DNA of 64,000 nt, taken from Thiothrix litoralis. GTDB taxonomy: Bacteria > Pseudomonadota > Gammaproteobacteria > Thiotrichales > Thiotrichaceae. Made by a program: the position numbers and the translations under genes. Positions 16,765 through 25,908 of the stretch are shown here, piece after piece (position 1 is the stretch's first letter; the number at the start of each line of letters is the position of its first letter). The stretch lies in assembly GCF_017901135.1 (NCBI RefSeq), contig NZ_CP072801.1:1364001-1428000 (forward strand), in the 5' to 3' direction. The notes beneath the pieces were generated by a model. That model was given only the letters and a program-made list of their open reading frames with translations, was not told the DNA's origin and did not search any database.

Positions 16765-18599
16765 TCTTCACCTCGCGCCTGACCACCCCGTTGCTGGTAT
16801 TGGTACTGGAATTTACGCCGCCACAAGCCAGAGGGGTCATCAGGAATACGCCGCAACCATTGTTCAGCAGCCTGTTTCTGCTCACGCTGTTGCGGGTCAT
16901 CCTTCGCCTCCTGCTCACCCTGATCTCCCTTGTCTTTGGAGTCTTGCTTGTCCTTGTCCTGCTCGCCTTGTTTGGCCTGCTGCTCTTGCTGCTTGGCTTT
17001 CTCTTCAGCGGCTTTGGCCTTCTCGGCATCTTGCTGTGCCTGAGCATCCTGTTGCTGTTGATCTTTGCCCTGTTGCCCTTGCTGACCTTGCTGATCCTGT
17101 TGTTTTTGCTGGTCTGCGCCGGACTGGGGCTGTTGCTGCTGACCTGACTGGTTTTGCTGCTGATCTTTTTGCTGGTCTTGTTCTGGCTTCTGTTGTTGCG
17201 AGTCGTTTTTGCCCTGCTGCTTGTCCTGATTTTTCATCGCATCTTCAAGAACTTTTAGGTTATAAGCCGCATCTTCATGCTTGGGGTCGGCTGCCAACAC
17301 CTGTTGGTAAGCCGCTATCGCTTCCTTGAACTTGCCTTCCTTCGCCAAAGCATTGCCGTAATTGTACTGGCCGTTAACGCTGGCCTGACTCGCATACTGC
17401 TCAGCGGCAGTGGTGTAATCCTTGCTTTTATAGGCGGCTGCACCTTTCCACTCAGGATTCTGAAACAGTTCCGTAGCGCGTGCTGCTTCGCCGCTCTCGA
17501 AGGCGGCTTCTCCCCGCTGATCGGGGGTTTTCCATAACTCATCCCAACTGAAAGCGTGAGCAGGTTGTTGTTGCGGCAGCAAAATACACACCAGCATAAC
17601 GCTCAACCAACCGCGCCGAAACGCCAATACTGCCAGCGGTAACAGTAAGAGCACCAACCAATAGCCTTCGTTTACCCACGTATCGGTTTGCCGCCCTTGC
17701 ACAGCGCTCAACTGATTGGCAGCGGTTGCTTGCCATTGCGCAGTGAGTGTATTCAGGTCAGCATCGCCCAAGGCAGCACGGGCAAACGCACCATCACCGG
17801 CTTTGGCAATGCGTTGCAAATCATCCAAATTAACCTTGGCAACCACCGTTTTACCGGAACTGTCGAGCAAGAAACCGCCCTGCGCACGCGCTACCGGCGC
17901 ACCGTCAGCAGTACCCAACGACAACACGGACACATGATAGCCTTGACCAAGTGCTGTTCCAGCGGCTGACACCGCCTCTTCCGGGTCAGAAGCGCCATCG
18001 GTAATCAGCAAAACATTGCCCTGTTTCATCCCCGACTGCTGGAGCAATTCCACCGAACGCTGGATCGCAGGTGCCAACAAACTACCGGGGGCAGGCATGA
18101 TTTCTGGCGAAAGGTTTTTCACCTGCTCTTCAATGGTATCCACATCATCAGTCAGCGGCGTCACCGTAAAGGCATCGCCCGCAAACACTACCAGTCCATT
18201 CTGGGCATCCTTGCGCGCGTTCAGGATGTCGAGCAATTTGAAACGTGCCAGCGTAATCCGGTTGGGCTTTTCATCTTCCGCGTACATGGAGGCGGAAAAA
18301 TCCATCGCCACCACCAATGCCTGCTGGTTACGGAACACCGGCACTTCGCGCTTTTCCCACGCAGGCCCCGCCATCGCCAGCACCGCTACCAACAAGGCCC
18401 CCGATAATAGCAACAGTGGCAGGAACCCCATGCTCCCCGCCTTGCCACTCAACACAAACGGCATCAGGTGTTTGTCCACCACCTGTTCCCAGCCGCCGTT
18501 TTGACGGGCACGCCATAACTTCATCCCCCACACGGCGGGGATCAACACCAACAACCAAAGCCATTCAGGGTGCAGGAAATGCAGGTCGTTCAACATCAC
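16758..18599 (-). CDS. BatB/BatC fusion: VWA domain plus TPR and Gln-rich tail
   Basis: 613 residues. An N-terminal membrane region (about 10-30 and 58-80) precedes a VWA domain with the metal site DFSAS (Asp100 to Ser104), then a further membrane segment near 325. TPR repeats follow (about 350-450, YNYGNALAKEGKFKEAI then YNLKVLEDAM). The tail (about 455-575) is very rich in Gln, Lys and Asp (QQQKPEQDQQKDQQQNQ). In some bacteria BatB and BatC are separate; here they are joined. The low-complexity tail is likely periplasmic or cytosolic disordered sequence. It follows the BatA gene by 4 nt and overlaps the BatD gene. Confidence 0.88.
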   Translation of the reverse strand: MMLNDLHFLHPEWLWLLVLIPAVWGMKLWRARQNGGWEQVVDKHLMPFVLSGKAGSMGFLPLLLLSGALLVAVLAMAGPAWEKREVPVFRNQQALVVAMDFSASMYAEDEKPNRITLARFKLLDILNARKDAQNGLVVFAGDAFTVTPLTDDVDTIEEQVKNLSPEIMPAPGSLLAPAIQRSVELLQQSGMKQGNVLLITDGASDPEEAVSAAGTALGQGYHVSVLSLGTADGAPVARAQGGFLLDSSGKTVVAKVNLDDLQRIAKAGDGAFARAALGDADLNTLTAQWQATAANQLSAVQGRQTDTWVNEGYWLVLLLLPLAVLAFRRGWLSVMLVCILLPQQQPAHAFSWDELWKTPDQRGEAAFESGEAARATELFQNPEWKGAAAYKSKDYTTAAEQYASQASVNGQYNYGNALAKEGKFKEAIAAYQQVLAADPKHEDAAYNLKVLEDAMKNQDKQQGKNDSQQQKPEQDQQKDQQQNQSGQQQQPQSGADQQKQQDQQGQQGQQGKDQQQQDAQAQQDAEKAKAAEEKAKQQEQQAKQGEQDKDKQDSKDKGDQGEQEAKDDPQQREQKQAAEQWLRRIPDDPSGLWRRKFQYQYQQRGGQARGEEW

Positions 18600-18603
18600 A
18601 CAA

Positions 18604-19587
18604 TCACTCCCGATTCAGCCGCAGCACCGCCGCCGCCATGCTCAACACAAAGGCTGCCAGCAACGGCCAACGGAACAATTCCTGCTGTGGACGCCATTGT
18701 TGCGCTTCTTTTTCAGCAGGTTCCAACCGATCCAATTCGGCATAAATATTGTGAAATTCCTCGGTGTCACGGGCGCGGAAATACGCGCCCCCGGTACGTT
18801 CAGCAATGGACTTGAGGGTCTTCTCATCCAAATCCGCCGTCGGGTTCATCAACTGGAAACCGAAGACGCTGCGCATTTGGTCACTTTCAGAACCAATACC
18901 GACAGTGTAGATCTTCAAACCCGCCGCTGCCGCCATATCCGCCGCTTCCAGTGGGCTGACACTGCCAGCGGTATTCGCGCCATCGGTCATCAGGATCAGC
19001 ACGCGGTTTTTCTCCGGGCTAGCCTGTAAACGCTTGAGTGCCAAACCAATCGCATCACCAATCGCAGTACGTTCGCCCGCCAGACCAATCTGGGACTCGT
19101 TCAGCAATTGCAGCACCGTCTGGCGGTCAAAGGTCAGTGGCACTTGCAAATACGCCTGATCCCCGAATAACACCATACCCACTCGGTCGCCAGTACGCTT
19201 GCGAACAAACTCGCCCGCTACCGCTTTGGTTGCCACCAAGCGATCCACCACTTGCCCGTTGAGGATGAAATCCTGCTCCTGCATACTGCCGGAAAGGTCT
19301 ACCGCCAGCATCAGGTCACGCCCCGACACGGGCATTGCCACCGTATCACCAATCCATACCGGACGAGCCGCAGCCGCCACCAGCATCACCCACGCCACAC
19401 TGGCCAGCAGCAAAGCTAACAGGCCATACCACGAACTGCCCAACAACTGCTTGCCTTGCTGAAAATCTTCCAGAAAAGGCACTTTCAGCGCAACGCCCTC
19501 GGCTTGTTCAGCGGGTTTCAACCACCAACGTATCAGTAACGGCAGCGGCAACAGCGCAAACAGCCACCACCAGAGGAATTCATACAT
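18604..19587 (-). CDS. BatA-like VWA-domain membrane protein
   Basis: 327 residues with membrane segments at about 5-21, 54-74 and near the C-terminus (LLAAFVLSMAAAVL). The VWA domain between them has an intact MIDAS (DLSGS, 97-101, with TDGANT further on). BatA and BatB are thought to assemble in the membrane under control of a MoxR ATPase. It overlaps the DUF4381 gene by 8 nt and is 4 nt from the BatB/C gene. Confidence 0.9.
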   Translation of the reverse strand: MYEFLWWWLFALLPLPLLIRWWLKPAEQAEGVALKVPFLEDFQQGKQLLGSSWYGLLALLLASVAWVMLVAAAARPVWIGDTVAMPVSGRDLMLAVDLSGSMQEQDFILNGQVVDRLVATKAVAGEFVRKRTGDRVGMVLFGDQAYLQVPLTFDRQTVLQLLNESQIGLAGERTAIGDAIGLALKRLQASPEKNRVLILMTDGANTAGSVSPLEAADMAAAAGLKIYTVGIGSESDQMRSVFGFQLMNPTADLDEKTLKSIAERTGGAYFRARDTEEFHNIYAELDRLEPAEKEAQQWRPQQELFRWPLLAAFVLSMAAAVLRLNRE

Positions 19588-20056
19588 GGCTTTTCCCCCG
19601 TTGCAACTTAATCCATTCGCGAATTGCTTGCAGCAACGCCGTGGTTTCCGCCTGTGTTTCCGGGCGATAAGGTATTTCGGTCAACAAATGCGCCAGCTTG
19701 CCAGAAAATAACGGCTTGCCCGCTTTATCATCCAGAAACTTGACCCATGCCTCACCCGTCAAGCCAGACACCGCCTGCCGCCCGTATTGCGTCATGGCGA
19801 TACGGCGCAACAGAACGGACAGTTCCTGCAACAATTCCTTGGTATTTTTGCCGTGCTTGCCTTGTAAGCGCTCCAGCTCGGACAGCGCCAATTCCAGACC
19901 CTGCTCACTACGCCGTTGCTGCTGCCAGCGCCAGAATAGCCAGATAATCACCGCCAACATCAAGCCAGCCAATAACCACCAACCGGGGGCAGGCGGCCAC
20001 CAACCCACCGGGGCAGGCAAATGAATATCGCGTAGTGGTAATTCTTCCGGGTTCAT
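19580..20056 (-). CDS. DUF4381 membrane protein of the Bat operon
   Basis: 158 residues. It opens MNPEELPLRDIHLPAPVGWWPPAPGWW, has one membrane span (LLAGLMLAVIIWLFWRW, about 28-45) and a soluble helical domain. The pattern LRDIHLP...GWWPPAPGWW is typical of DUF4381, which is found only in MoxR-Bat operons. Overlaps of 4 nt with DUF58 and 8 nt with BatA place it firmly in the operon. Function unknown. Confidence 0.88.
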   Translation of the reverse strand: MNPEELPLRDIHLPAPVGWWPPAPGWWLLAGLMLAVIIWLFWRWQQQRRSEQGLELALSELERLQGKHGKNTKELLQELSVLLRRIAMTQYGRQAVSGLTGEAWVKFLDDKAGKPLFSGKLAHLLTEIPYRPETQAETTALLQAIREWIKLQRGKSHV

Positions 20057-20997
20057 CGTAACCCCCGCGACAATTTCAGCAAGCGTTCGTTATCGCTATC
20101 TGCCGTCGACAATTGCACCAGCGGAATGCGGTGGCTACGGCTGAAGTCCTGCAAGGTTTTCGCGGTTTGCTCCACGCGCTTGGCATAGCGATCCCGCCAT
20201 AAACGCAGCCCCAGATTGAGCAACAAATTGCGCTTGCCATCCGTCAAACGCAGGCTGCCGCTAGTAGCGGGCAGCTTTTCTTCAAACGGGTCATGGATGG
20301 CAACCAAGGTAAGCTGCGAATGTTCTGCAATCATCGCCAACTGGCGCAAGGCTGCCGGGTTTGCTTGGCGAAAATCGCTCAACACAAACACTTGACTGCC
20401 CGGTTGAGTCACACGACGCAAACGTGTCCAACTTGCCTGCAAGTCGCTGCGACTACGCTCAACAACCGGCTTCCCGCGTGTCATATCGCTCAACTCACGC
20501 AAGAAATGCAGCGCCGCCGAACGGCTACGCGAAGGCTTGAACTCGACGTGTTCGCCATTTTGCAGCAAACCACCAATACGGTCGCCATCGTCGAGGGTTT
20601 TCCAGAGCAGCAAGCTCGCCACATCCGCCGCCACCACCGACTTAAAACGCCCTCGGGTCGCAAAAAACATCGACGGGCGTAAATCCACCCACAGCAGCAC
20701 CGGCTTTTCGCGCTCTTCCTCAAACACCTTGGTATGGACGCGCCCACTACGCGCCGTCACCCGCCAGTCGATGCTGCGGATGTCATCACCGGGCTGGTAC
20801 ATGCGGGATTCGGCGAAATCCATCCCCCGGCCTTTGTGCACGGAACGGTGCAAGCCAGCATGGCGGGAACGGATATGCTTTTTCGCCAAACGCAAAGTAC
20901 GTACCTGCCCCTGCAAACTTAACAGCGCTTGCAGGGAACGGAAGACGATGCCTTCGCCACTGCGCTCACTTCGGTTACGCTCAGCGACCGTCGCCAT
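20053..20997 (-). CDS. DUF58 protein (VWA-like) of the MoxR-Bat operon
   Basis: 314 residues with the DUF58 signature GMDFAESRMYQPGDDIRSID followed by WRVTARSGRVHTKVFEEERE and LWVDLRPSMFFATRG, a VWA-like motif in which DLRPS replaces the MIDAS. No membrane segment is evident. DUF58 proteins are encoded beside MoxR ATPases and may be their substrate. It shares a single base with the MoxR gene and overlaps DUF4381 by 4 nt. Confidence 0.9.
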   Translation of the reverse strand: MATVAERNRSERSGEGIVFRSLQALLSLQGQVRTLRLAKKHIRSRHAGLHRSVHKGRGMDFAESRMYQPGDDIRSIDWRVTARSGRVHTKVFEEEREKPVLLWVDLRPSMFFATRGRFKSVVAADVASLLLWKTLDDGDRIGGLLQNGEHVEFKPSRSRSAALHFLRELSDMTRGKPVVERSRSDLQASWTRLRRVTQPGSQVFVLSDFRQANPAALRQLAMIAEHSQLTLVAIHDPFEEKLPATSGSLRLTDGKRNLLLNLGLRLWRDRYAKRVEQTAKTLQDFSRSHRIPLVQLSTADSDNERLLKLSRGLR

Positions 20998-21968
20998 CAG
21001 GGAACAGCCACCAATGCCAGCAGTTCGTCAATAATATGGTTGGCGGTCATGCCATCGGCTTCTGCTTCAAAGGTCAGCAGCAAACGGTGACGCAATACAT
21101 CGTGCGCCACGGCTTGTACGTCTTCGGGGCTGACGAAATCGCGGCCTGCCAGCCATGCGTGAGCGCGGGCGCAACGGTCCATCGACAGCGTGGCACGCGG
21201 GCTGCCGCCGTAAGCAATGCTACCTGCGAGGGATTTGCCGTAGCGTTCCGGGTTGCGGGTCGCCAACACCAGTTGCAGCAGGTAGGTTTCCACCTTGTCT
21301 GACATGTAAACATTCAGCACATCCTGACGCGCCATCAGCACATCTTCGCGGCTGACTAGCGGGGCAACCTCTTCTTTTTCGTGGCGCACTTGCTGCATGG
21401 CTTCCTTGCGCCCCAAATGCAGGATGACTTTTTCTTCCGCAGGCGTTGGGTAATCCACAATCACGTGCATCAGGAAACGGTCGAGCTGCGCTTCCGGCAA
21501 ATGGTAAGTGCCTTCCTGCTCAATCGGGTTCTGGGTTGCCATGACCAGAAAAGGTTCGGGCAGCTTCCAGGTTGTCCCCGCGACCGTGATCTGGCGTTCT
21601 GCCATCGCCTCCAGCAGTGCCGATTGCACTTTGGCAGGCGCACGGTTGATTTCATCCGCGAGGATCAGGTTGTGGAACAAGGGGCCTTTCTGGAAATGGA
21701 ACGAGCCATCATTGGGGTGGAACACTTCCGTGCCGGTAATATCGGCGGGCAGCAAATCCGGGGTGAACTGGACGCGGTGAAAATCCCCCTCTATGCCCTG
21801 CCCCAGCATCTGGATAGCGCGGGTTTTGGCCAAGCCCGGCGCACCTTCCACCAGCAAATGCCCATCCGCCAACAACGCCATCATCAGGCGGTTGATCAGG
21901 GTTTTTTGCCCAATGATTTTGCTTTGCAAATACTGGGACAACTTGTCAAAGTTTTCTTTTTGGTTCAT
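20997..21968 (-). CDS. MoxR-family AAA+ ATPase
   Basis: 323 residues: Walker A GAPGLAKT (42-49), Walker B LILADEINRAPAKVQSAL, sensor 1 VMATQNPIEQEG and a C-terminal lid with GGSPRATLSMDR. MoxR ATPases are chaperone-like and activate VWA proteins encoded next door. It is the first gene of the six-gene minus-strand operon MoxR, DUF58, DUF4381, BatA, BatB/C, BatD, and is divergent from bolA; the roughly 90-bp gap holds both promoters. Confidence 0.95.
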   Translation of the reverse strand: MNQKENFDKLSQYLQSKIIGQKTLINRLMMALLADGHLLVEGAPGLAKTRAIQMLGQGIEGDFHRVQFTPDLLPADITGTEVFHPNDGSFHFQKGPLFHNLILADEINRAPAKVQSALLEAMAERQITVAGTTWKLPEPFLVMATQNPIEQEGTYHLPEAQLDRFLMHVIVDYPTPAEEKVILHLGRKEAMQQVRHEKEEVAPLVSREDVLMARQDVLNVYMSDKVETYLLQLVLATRNPERYGKSLAGSIAYGGSPRATLSMDRCARAHAWLAGRDFVSPEDVQAVAHDVLRHRLLLTFEAEADGMTANHIIDELLALVAVP

Positions 21969-22060
21969 GTTAGCCGATCATTGTGTGGGTGTAGGGCGGA
22001 ATATACGCGCCCCGTTCCCGTTGTTTCAAGTTAATCATCGTTAATCCAAGTGCAAAGACC

Positions 22061-22372
22061 ATGACTATACAGACCGAAATTGAACAAAAAATCCAGCAAG
22101 CCATGCAACCTGACTACCTCGAAGTCGTCAACGAAAGCCATATGCACAACGTGCCTGCCGGTTCTGAATCGCACTTCAAAGTGACGGTTGTGAGTGAGCA
22201 GTTCAAGGGGAAAATGCTGATTGCACGCCACCGCCAGATCAATGGCATCCTAGTGGAAGAACTCAATGGCAAGATTCACGCGCTGGCACTGCATACCCTG
22301 ACGCCGGAAGAGCATTTTGCCAAGGGGGGTAAAGTGGCGGATTCACCCTTGTGTGCGGGTGGTGGGAAATAA
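22061..22372 (+). CDS. bolA: BolA-family protein
   Basis: 103 residues with the BolA pattern: helix TEIEQKIQQAM, then LEVVNESHMHNVPAGSESHFK carrying the conserved His, then QINGILVEELNGKIHALALHTLTP. BolA proteins work with monothiol glutaredoxins in iron-sulfur handling and also act as transcription regulators. A Gly-rich C-terminus (SPLCAGGGK) carries a Cys. It is divergent from MoxR and upstream of sgp. BolA rather than IbaG is favoured by the HNVPAGSESHF motif. Confidence 0.9.
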   Translation: MTIQTEIEQKIQQAMQPDYLEVVNESHMHNVPAGSESHFKVTVVSEQFKGKMLIARHRQINGILVEELNGKIHALALHTLTPEEHFAKGGKVADSPLCAGGGK

Positions 22373-22530
22373 ATTCTCCACAGATGGGTTTGCGGCCTTA
22401 CTATTGCGCTTTTATCATCTGCAAAAAAATTGCAGAAATCGTGCAGAAACCTCTTTACATTAGAAAACACTAATATTATGATATTAACACATTAAAGATT
22501 TCTCACATACCAACGCTAGGAGACAATATT

Positions 22531-23016
22531 ATGAAACTGCAAACTATCACTTTCGCTGCCCTGATCGCTTTGGCTGGCACTGCTTCCGCTGACTTCACTG
22601 ATGGCTTTGACAACGGTTCCGGTTATGGCAACGGCTACGGTAACGGCACGGGTTCTACTGCTGCTAACGGTAATGGCTACGGCAACGGTGCTGGTGATGT
22701 TAATGGCTGGGGTCGTGGTAAAGGCGACGCAGATGGTGAAGTTGATTTCGCGATCACTTTCAAAGGCAAAGGCAAAACCAACATGGCGACTGACATGGCT
22801 GGTAACGGCAAAGGCAATGGTGACTGGTACGGTGCTGGCAATGGCTACGGCTACGGCAACGGTGCTGGCAACGGTTACGGCTACAGCAACACTTCCCAAA
22901 ATGGCTACAATGGTTACGGCGCTCCGGCAATGATGGCTCCACAGATGATGCCACAAATGCCAGCTGCTGCTCCACAAGCTGCACCAGCAGCGACTGTTGC
23001 AACACCTGCAAAGTAA
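22531..23016 (+). CDS. Sulfur globule envelope protein-like, Gly/Asn/Tyr-rich secreted protein
   Basis: 161 residues with a clear signal peptide (MKLQTITFAALIALAGTASA, cleavage before Asp21). The body is dominated by short repeats of the GYGNG type (about 30-55 and 95-125) and the C-terminus is rich in Met, Pro and Ala (APAMMAPQMMPQMP). This composition matches the sulfur globule proteins of purple and colourless sulfur bacteria, which coat intracellular sulfur deposits and are exported through Sec. An AGGAG site lies 8 nt upstream of the ATG and a strong terminator follows, suggesting a well-expressed single gene. Family assignment is by composition and layout, so another glycine-rich envelope protein remains possible. 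Confidence 0.7.
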   Translation: MKLQTITFAALIALAGTASADFTDGFDNGSGYGNGYGNGTGSTAANGNGYGNGAGDVNGWGRGKGDADGEVDFAITFKGKGKTNMATDMAGNGKGNGDWYGAGNGYGYGNGAGNGYGYSNTSQNGYNGYGAPAMMAPQMMPQMPAAAPQAAPAATVATPAK

Positions 23017-23040
23017 TCCGTAAGCATCACAGTTTGCTCA

Positions 23041-23066
23041 AAGGCGTCCTCTGGGACGCCTTTTTT
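23041..23066 (+). terminator. Rho-independent terminator after the sulfur-globule-type gene
   Basis: Perfect stem AAGGCGTCC / GGACGCCTT with a 4-base loop region followed by a T-run, 25 nt after the stop codon. Confidence 0.85.
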
Positions 23067-23131
23067 GGTTTATTCTCCCACAAATTCCCGTATTATCCCG
23101 CCTTTACCCCCTGATACAGACGAATTAGCGC

Positions 23132-23986
23132 ATGAATTTATCCGATTTTGTAAAATCCTGGCCACTTTACCTGTTACCGCACCATTTCATTTCCCGCTTG
23201 GTGTTTCGCCTGACACGGGTGCAATGCCCTCGCGTCGTCCCCGCTGCTATCCGTCTGTTCAGCAAGATTTTCAAGGTGAACCTGGAAGAAGCCGTCAACC
23301 CTGACCCTGCCAGCTACCCGACCTTCAATGCCTTTTTTACCCGACCACTGAAACCGGCATTACGTCCCCTCGCCGCAGGCAATAGTGTCTTGGTTAGCCC
23401 TGTCGACGGGCGTATTAGCCAAATGGGCAAGATTGAAGAAGGGCGAATTTTTCAGGCGAAAGGCCACGAATATTCCGCGCTGGAACTGCTAGGTGGTGAT
23501 GAAAACCGTGCTGCACCCTTTATGAATGGGCAGTTCATGACCATTTACCTGTCACCTCGCGATTACCACCGCATCCACATGCCGCTGACGGCCACTCTGA
23601 CAGAGCAGGTATATGTACCGGGGCGGCTGTTCAGTGTTGCAGGGCATACTGCCCGTACCATTCCGCGCCTGTTTGCCCGTAATGAGCGCGTCGTGGCGAT
23701 GTTTGATACTGATTTCGGCAAACTCGCGATGGTGCTGGTGGGTGCTATCAATGTTGCCGCCATTGAAACCGTCTGGGATGGGCTGGTGACACCCCCGCAA
23801 GGTTGGGGTGTAAAACGCCAAACCTTCCCTGATGTTTCTTTGGCAAAGGGTGAAGAAATGGGACGTTTCAACATGGGTTCAACCGTTATCCTGCTGCTGG
23901 AACAAGGGCAAATTCCTTGGGACAAGGCGCTGGGCGCAGACATAGCGGTACAACTGGGACAAGCATTCGCAGATTTACAAGCATAG
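23132..23986 (+). CDS. psd: Phosphatidylserine decarboxylase proenzyme
   Basis: Psd makes phosphatidylethanolamine from phosphatidylserine at the inner membrane. The 284-residue proenzyme has the self-cleavage site in [11 protein letters not shown], where Ser250 would become the pyruvoyl group of the alpha subunit. The canonical motif is LGST, so MGST is a mild variant. The [10 protein letters not shown] and [12 protein letters not shown] motifs (catalytic His) are present. It is followed by pyrE after a 10-nt gap. Confidence 0.96.
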   Translation: MNLSDFVKSWPLYLLPHHFISRLVFRLTRVQCPRVVPAAIRLFSKIFKVNLEEAVNPDPASYPTFNAFFTRPLKPALRPLAAGNSVLVSPVDGRISQMGKIEEGRIFQAKGHEYSALELLGGDENRAAPFMNGQFMTIYLSPRDYHRIHMPLTATLTEQVYVPGRLFSVAGHTARTIPRLFARNERVVAMFDTDFGKLAMVLVGAINVAAIETVWDGLVTPPQGWGVKRQTFPDVSLAKGEEMGRFNMGSTVILLLEQGQIPWDKALGADIAVQLGQAFADLQA

Positions 23987-23996
23987 GATCAAGGTA

Positions 23997-24638
23997 ATGA
24001 AAACATATCAACAGGATTTTCTGGATTTTGCTATCGGTCAAGGCGTATTGCGCTTTGGCGAATTTACCCTGAAATCGGGGCGTATCAGCCCTTACTTTTT
24101 CAATGCTGGTTTGTTCCAGACAGGTTCTGCCCTGTCACGTTTAGGCAAATTTTATGCGCAAGCCATTGTCGATTCTGGGGTGGAATTTGACATGTTGTTT
24201 GGCCCTGCCTACAAAGGCATTCCGTTAGCCGCTGCCACTGCCATTGCTTTGTATGAACATCATGGCAAAGATTACCCCTATGCTTTCAACCGCAAGGAAG
24301 CCAAGGATCACGGCGAAGGCGGCACAATCGTCGGCGCTCCCCTGCAAGGCCGGGTACTGGTGATTGATGATGTGATGACCGCCGGTACAGCCATCCGCGA
24401 ATCTGCCAACATGGTAGCAGCGCATGGCGCAAAACTAGCAAGTGTGGCCATTTCACTTGATCGGCAGGAACGCGGTACAGGTGAAAAATCTGCCGTGCAA
24501 GAAGTTGAAGCACTGTATGGCATTGCCGTCATCAGCATCGTCGGCCTGAATGAAGTCATTAACCACGTTGGCAGTCATCTGCAAGACGCCACCCTGCTCG
24601 CAAACGTACAGGCTTACCGCAACCAATACGGTATTTGA
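23997..24638 (+). CDS. pyrE: Orotate phosphoribosyltransferase
   Basis: PyrE converts orotate and PRPP to OMP in pyrimidine synthesis. The 213-residue protein shows the start region [20 protein letters not shown], the [13 protein letters not shown] loop, and the PRPP-binding motif [13 protein letters not shown] near residue 120. It lies 10 nt after psd and is followed at once by a degenerate IS605-type element, whose left edge begins about 10 nt after the stop. Confidence 0.97.
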   Translation: MKTYQQDFLDFAIGQGVLRFGEFTLKSGRISPYFFNAGLFQTGSALSRLGKFYAQAIVDSGVEFDMLFGPAYKGIPLAAATAIALYEHHGKDYPYAFNRKEAKDHGEGGTIVGAPLQGRVLVIDDVMTAGTAIRESANMVAAHGAKLASVAISLDRQERGTGEKSAVQEVEALYGIAVISIVGLNEVINHVGSHLQDATLLANVQAYRNQYGI

Positions 24639-24716
24639 TCAGGTTGCGCGGCAAACCCCGTCCTTCAGGTCGGGGAGGATAGCGCGGGTGGCGAAGCCGC
24701 CCTATGTTCGGAGTGT

Positions 24717-24820
24717 TTAGTGTGGTGTCTGCTGCTGCTCAATGTATTGGTGAATGAGAGAAATAGGGGCACCGTCACAGCTACCCGCAAAATAACTGGG
24801 CGACCATAAAGCGTCGTTGT
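24717..24820 (-). pseudogene. tnpA: C-terminal remnant of Y1 transposase TnpA (IS200/IS605)
   Basis: Read on the minus strand, about 34 codons give ALWSPSYFAGSCDGAPIS followed by LIHQYIEQQQTPH and a stop at 24717. This is the highly conserved tail of IS200/IS605 TnpA. The catalytic HUH and Tyr regions are absent. The remnant is too short to be called as an ordinary open frame. Confidence 0.85.
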
Positions 24821-24846
24821 CATTAACTCATAGACCAAACTACAAT

Positions 24847-25869
24847 ATGAGGATGCAACGACTACAAGCCTTCAAATACGAACTCATGCCCAATGGTGAA
24901 ACACAGCGTCAACTACGCCGTTTTGCTGGGTCATGCCGCTTCGTTTACAACAAGGCATTAGCGTTGCAGCAAGCCAACCATGAAGCGGGCGAAAAATTCA
25001 TCGGTTACGTGGCAATGGCCAAACACCTGACGGCATGGCGCAATGGGGAAGAAACGCCGTGGCTGAAAGATGCCCCGGTTCATCCCCTGCAACACGCCCT
25101 CAAAGACCTCGATAAAGCCTACCAAAACTTCTTTGCGAAACGTGCTGATTTCCCCCGCTTCAAGCGTAAAGGCAGCGGTGACAGCTTCCGTTATCCTGAC
25201 CCCAAACAAATCAAGCTCGACCCAGGCAATAGCCGACTTTTCTTGCCGAAACTGGGCTGGATACGCTACCGCAACAGCCGCGATGTGCTGGGAGAATGGC
25301 GCAATGTCACGTTTTCCAGCAAGGGCAGCCAATGGTTTGTCAGCATCCAAACTCAGCGGGAAGTGGAAAAAATCGCCTCTCAAGCCACGACAGCCATCGG
25401 CATCGACCTGGGTATAGCCCGTTTTGCCACGCTCAGCCAAAACCACGCGTTCGTGTTCATCGAAGATTTGCAGGTCGGTAATATGTCGAAGTCAGTGGCA
25501 GGCACGGCAGAAAACCCCGGCAAGAACGTTGCCCAGAAATCCGGCTTAAACAAAGCCATTCTCGATCAAGGTTGGGGCGAATTTCGACGGCAACTCGACT
25601 ACAAGATGGTATGGAAGGGCGGGATGTTGTTTGCCGTGCCGCCGCATTATACCAGTCAGGAATGCCCCGAATGTCATCATGTAGCGGCGGATAATCGTCA
25701 GACGCAAGCGCGGTTTGTGTGTGTGCAATGCCATTACGAAAATAACGCCGATCATGTCGGCGCGATCAATGTTTTAGAGCGGGGATACCGCTTGTTAGCC
25801 TGTGGAGATGCGGCCTTAAGCCGCTCGATGAAGCAGGAACCCACCGAAGTCAGTCAGCTATCTAGCTGA
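24847..25869 (+). pseudogene. tnpB: TnpB RNA-guided nuclease homologue with deletion between RuvC motifs I and II
   Basis: About 340 residues. N-terminal domain MRMQRLQAFKYELMPNGE then FAGSCRFVYNKALALQ. RuvC-I is IGIDLGIARFATLS (Asp187), RuvC-II is VFIEDLQVGNMS (Glu206), the zinc finger uses Cys273, Cys276, Cys292 and Cys295, and RuvC-III is NADHVGAINVL (Asp302). In intact TnpB the first two motifs are separated by roughly 80-100 residues; here only 19 lie between the Asp and the Glu, so the helical bridge segment is missing while the frame and all three catalytic residues survive. That is seen directly. It is probably inactive as a nuclease, although a dead TnpB could still bind DNA. Confidence 0.8.
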
Positions 25870-25908
25870 ATGCAGTAGGAATCCCCTTCCTTCAGGGAGG
25901 GGAGGATA

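Larger units (their letters stand above)
24650..25908. mobile_element. Degenerate IS200/IS605-family element
   Basis: Layout LE - tnpA remnant (minus) - tnpB (plus) - RE, as in IS605. Hairpins of the same design mark both sides: CCCCGTCCTTCAGGTCGGGG at about 24656-24675 and CCCCTTCCTTCAGGGAGGGG at about 25884-25903, each followed by AGGAT. tnpA keeps only its C-terminal ~34 codons, so the element cannot transpose on its own. tnpB also has an internal deletion. The right hairpin region is where a TnpB guide (reRNA/omega RNA) would end. Exact ends not determined. Confidence 0.75.

Noticed and set aside
16517-17329. 270-codon plus-strand frame opposite the Bat genes
   Set aside because: It arises from the Gln-rich tail of BatB/C read in reverse (Leu/Leu/Val repeats), not a real membrane protein.
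22516-22977. Open frame on the minus strand opposite the sulfur-globule-type gene
   Set aside because: Its Val/Ala/Thr-rich repeats are the reverse reading of the GYGNG repeats; there is no start signal.
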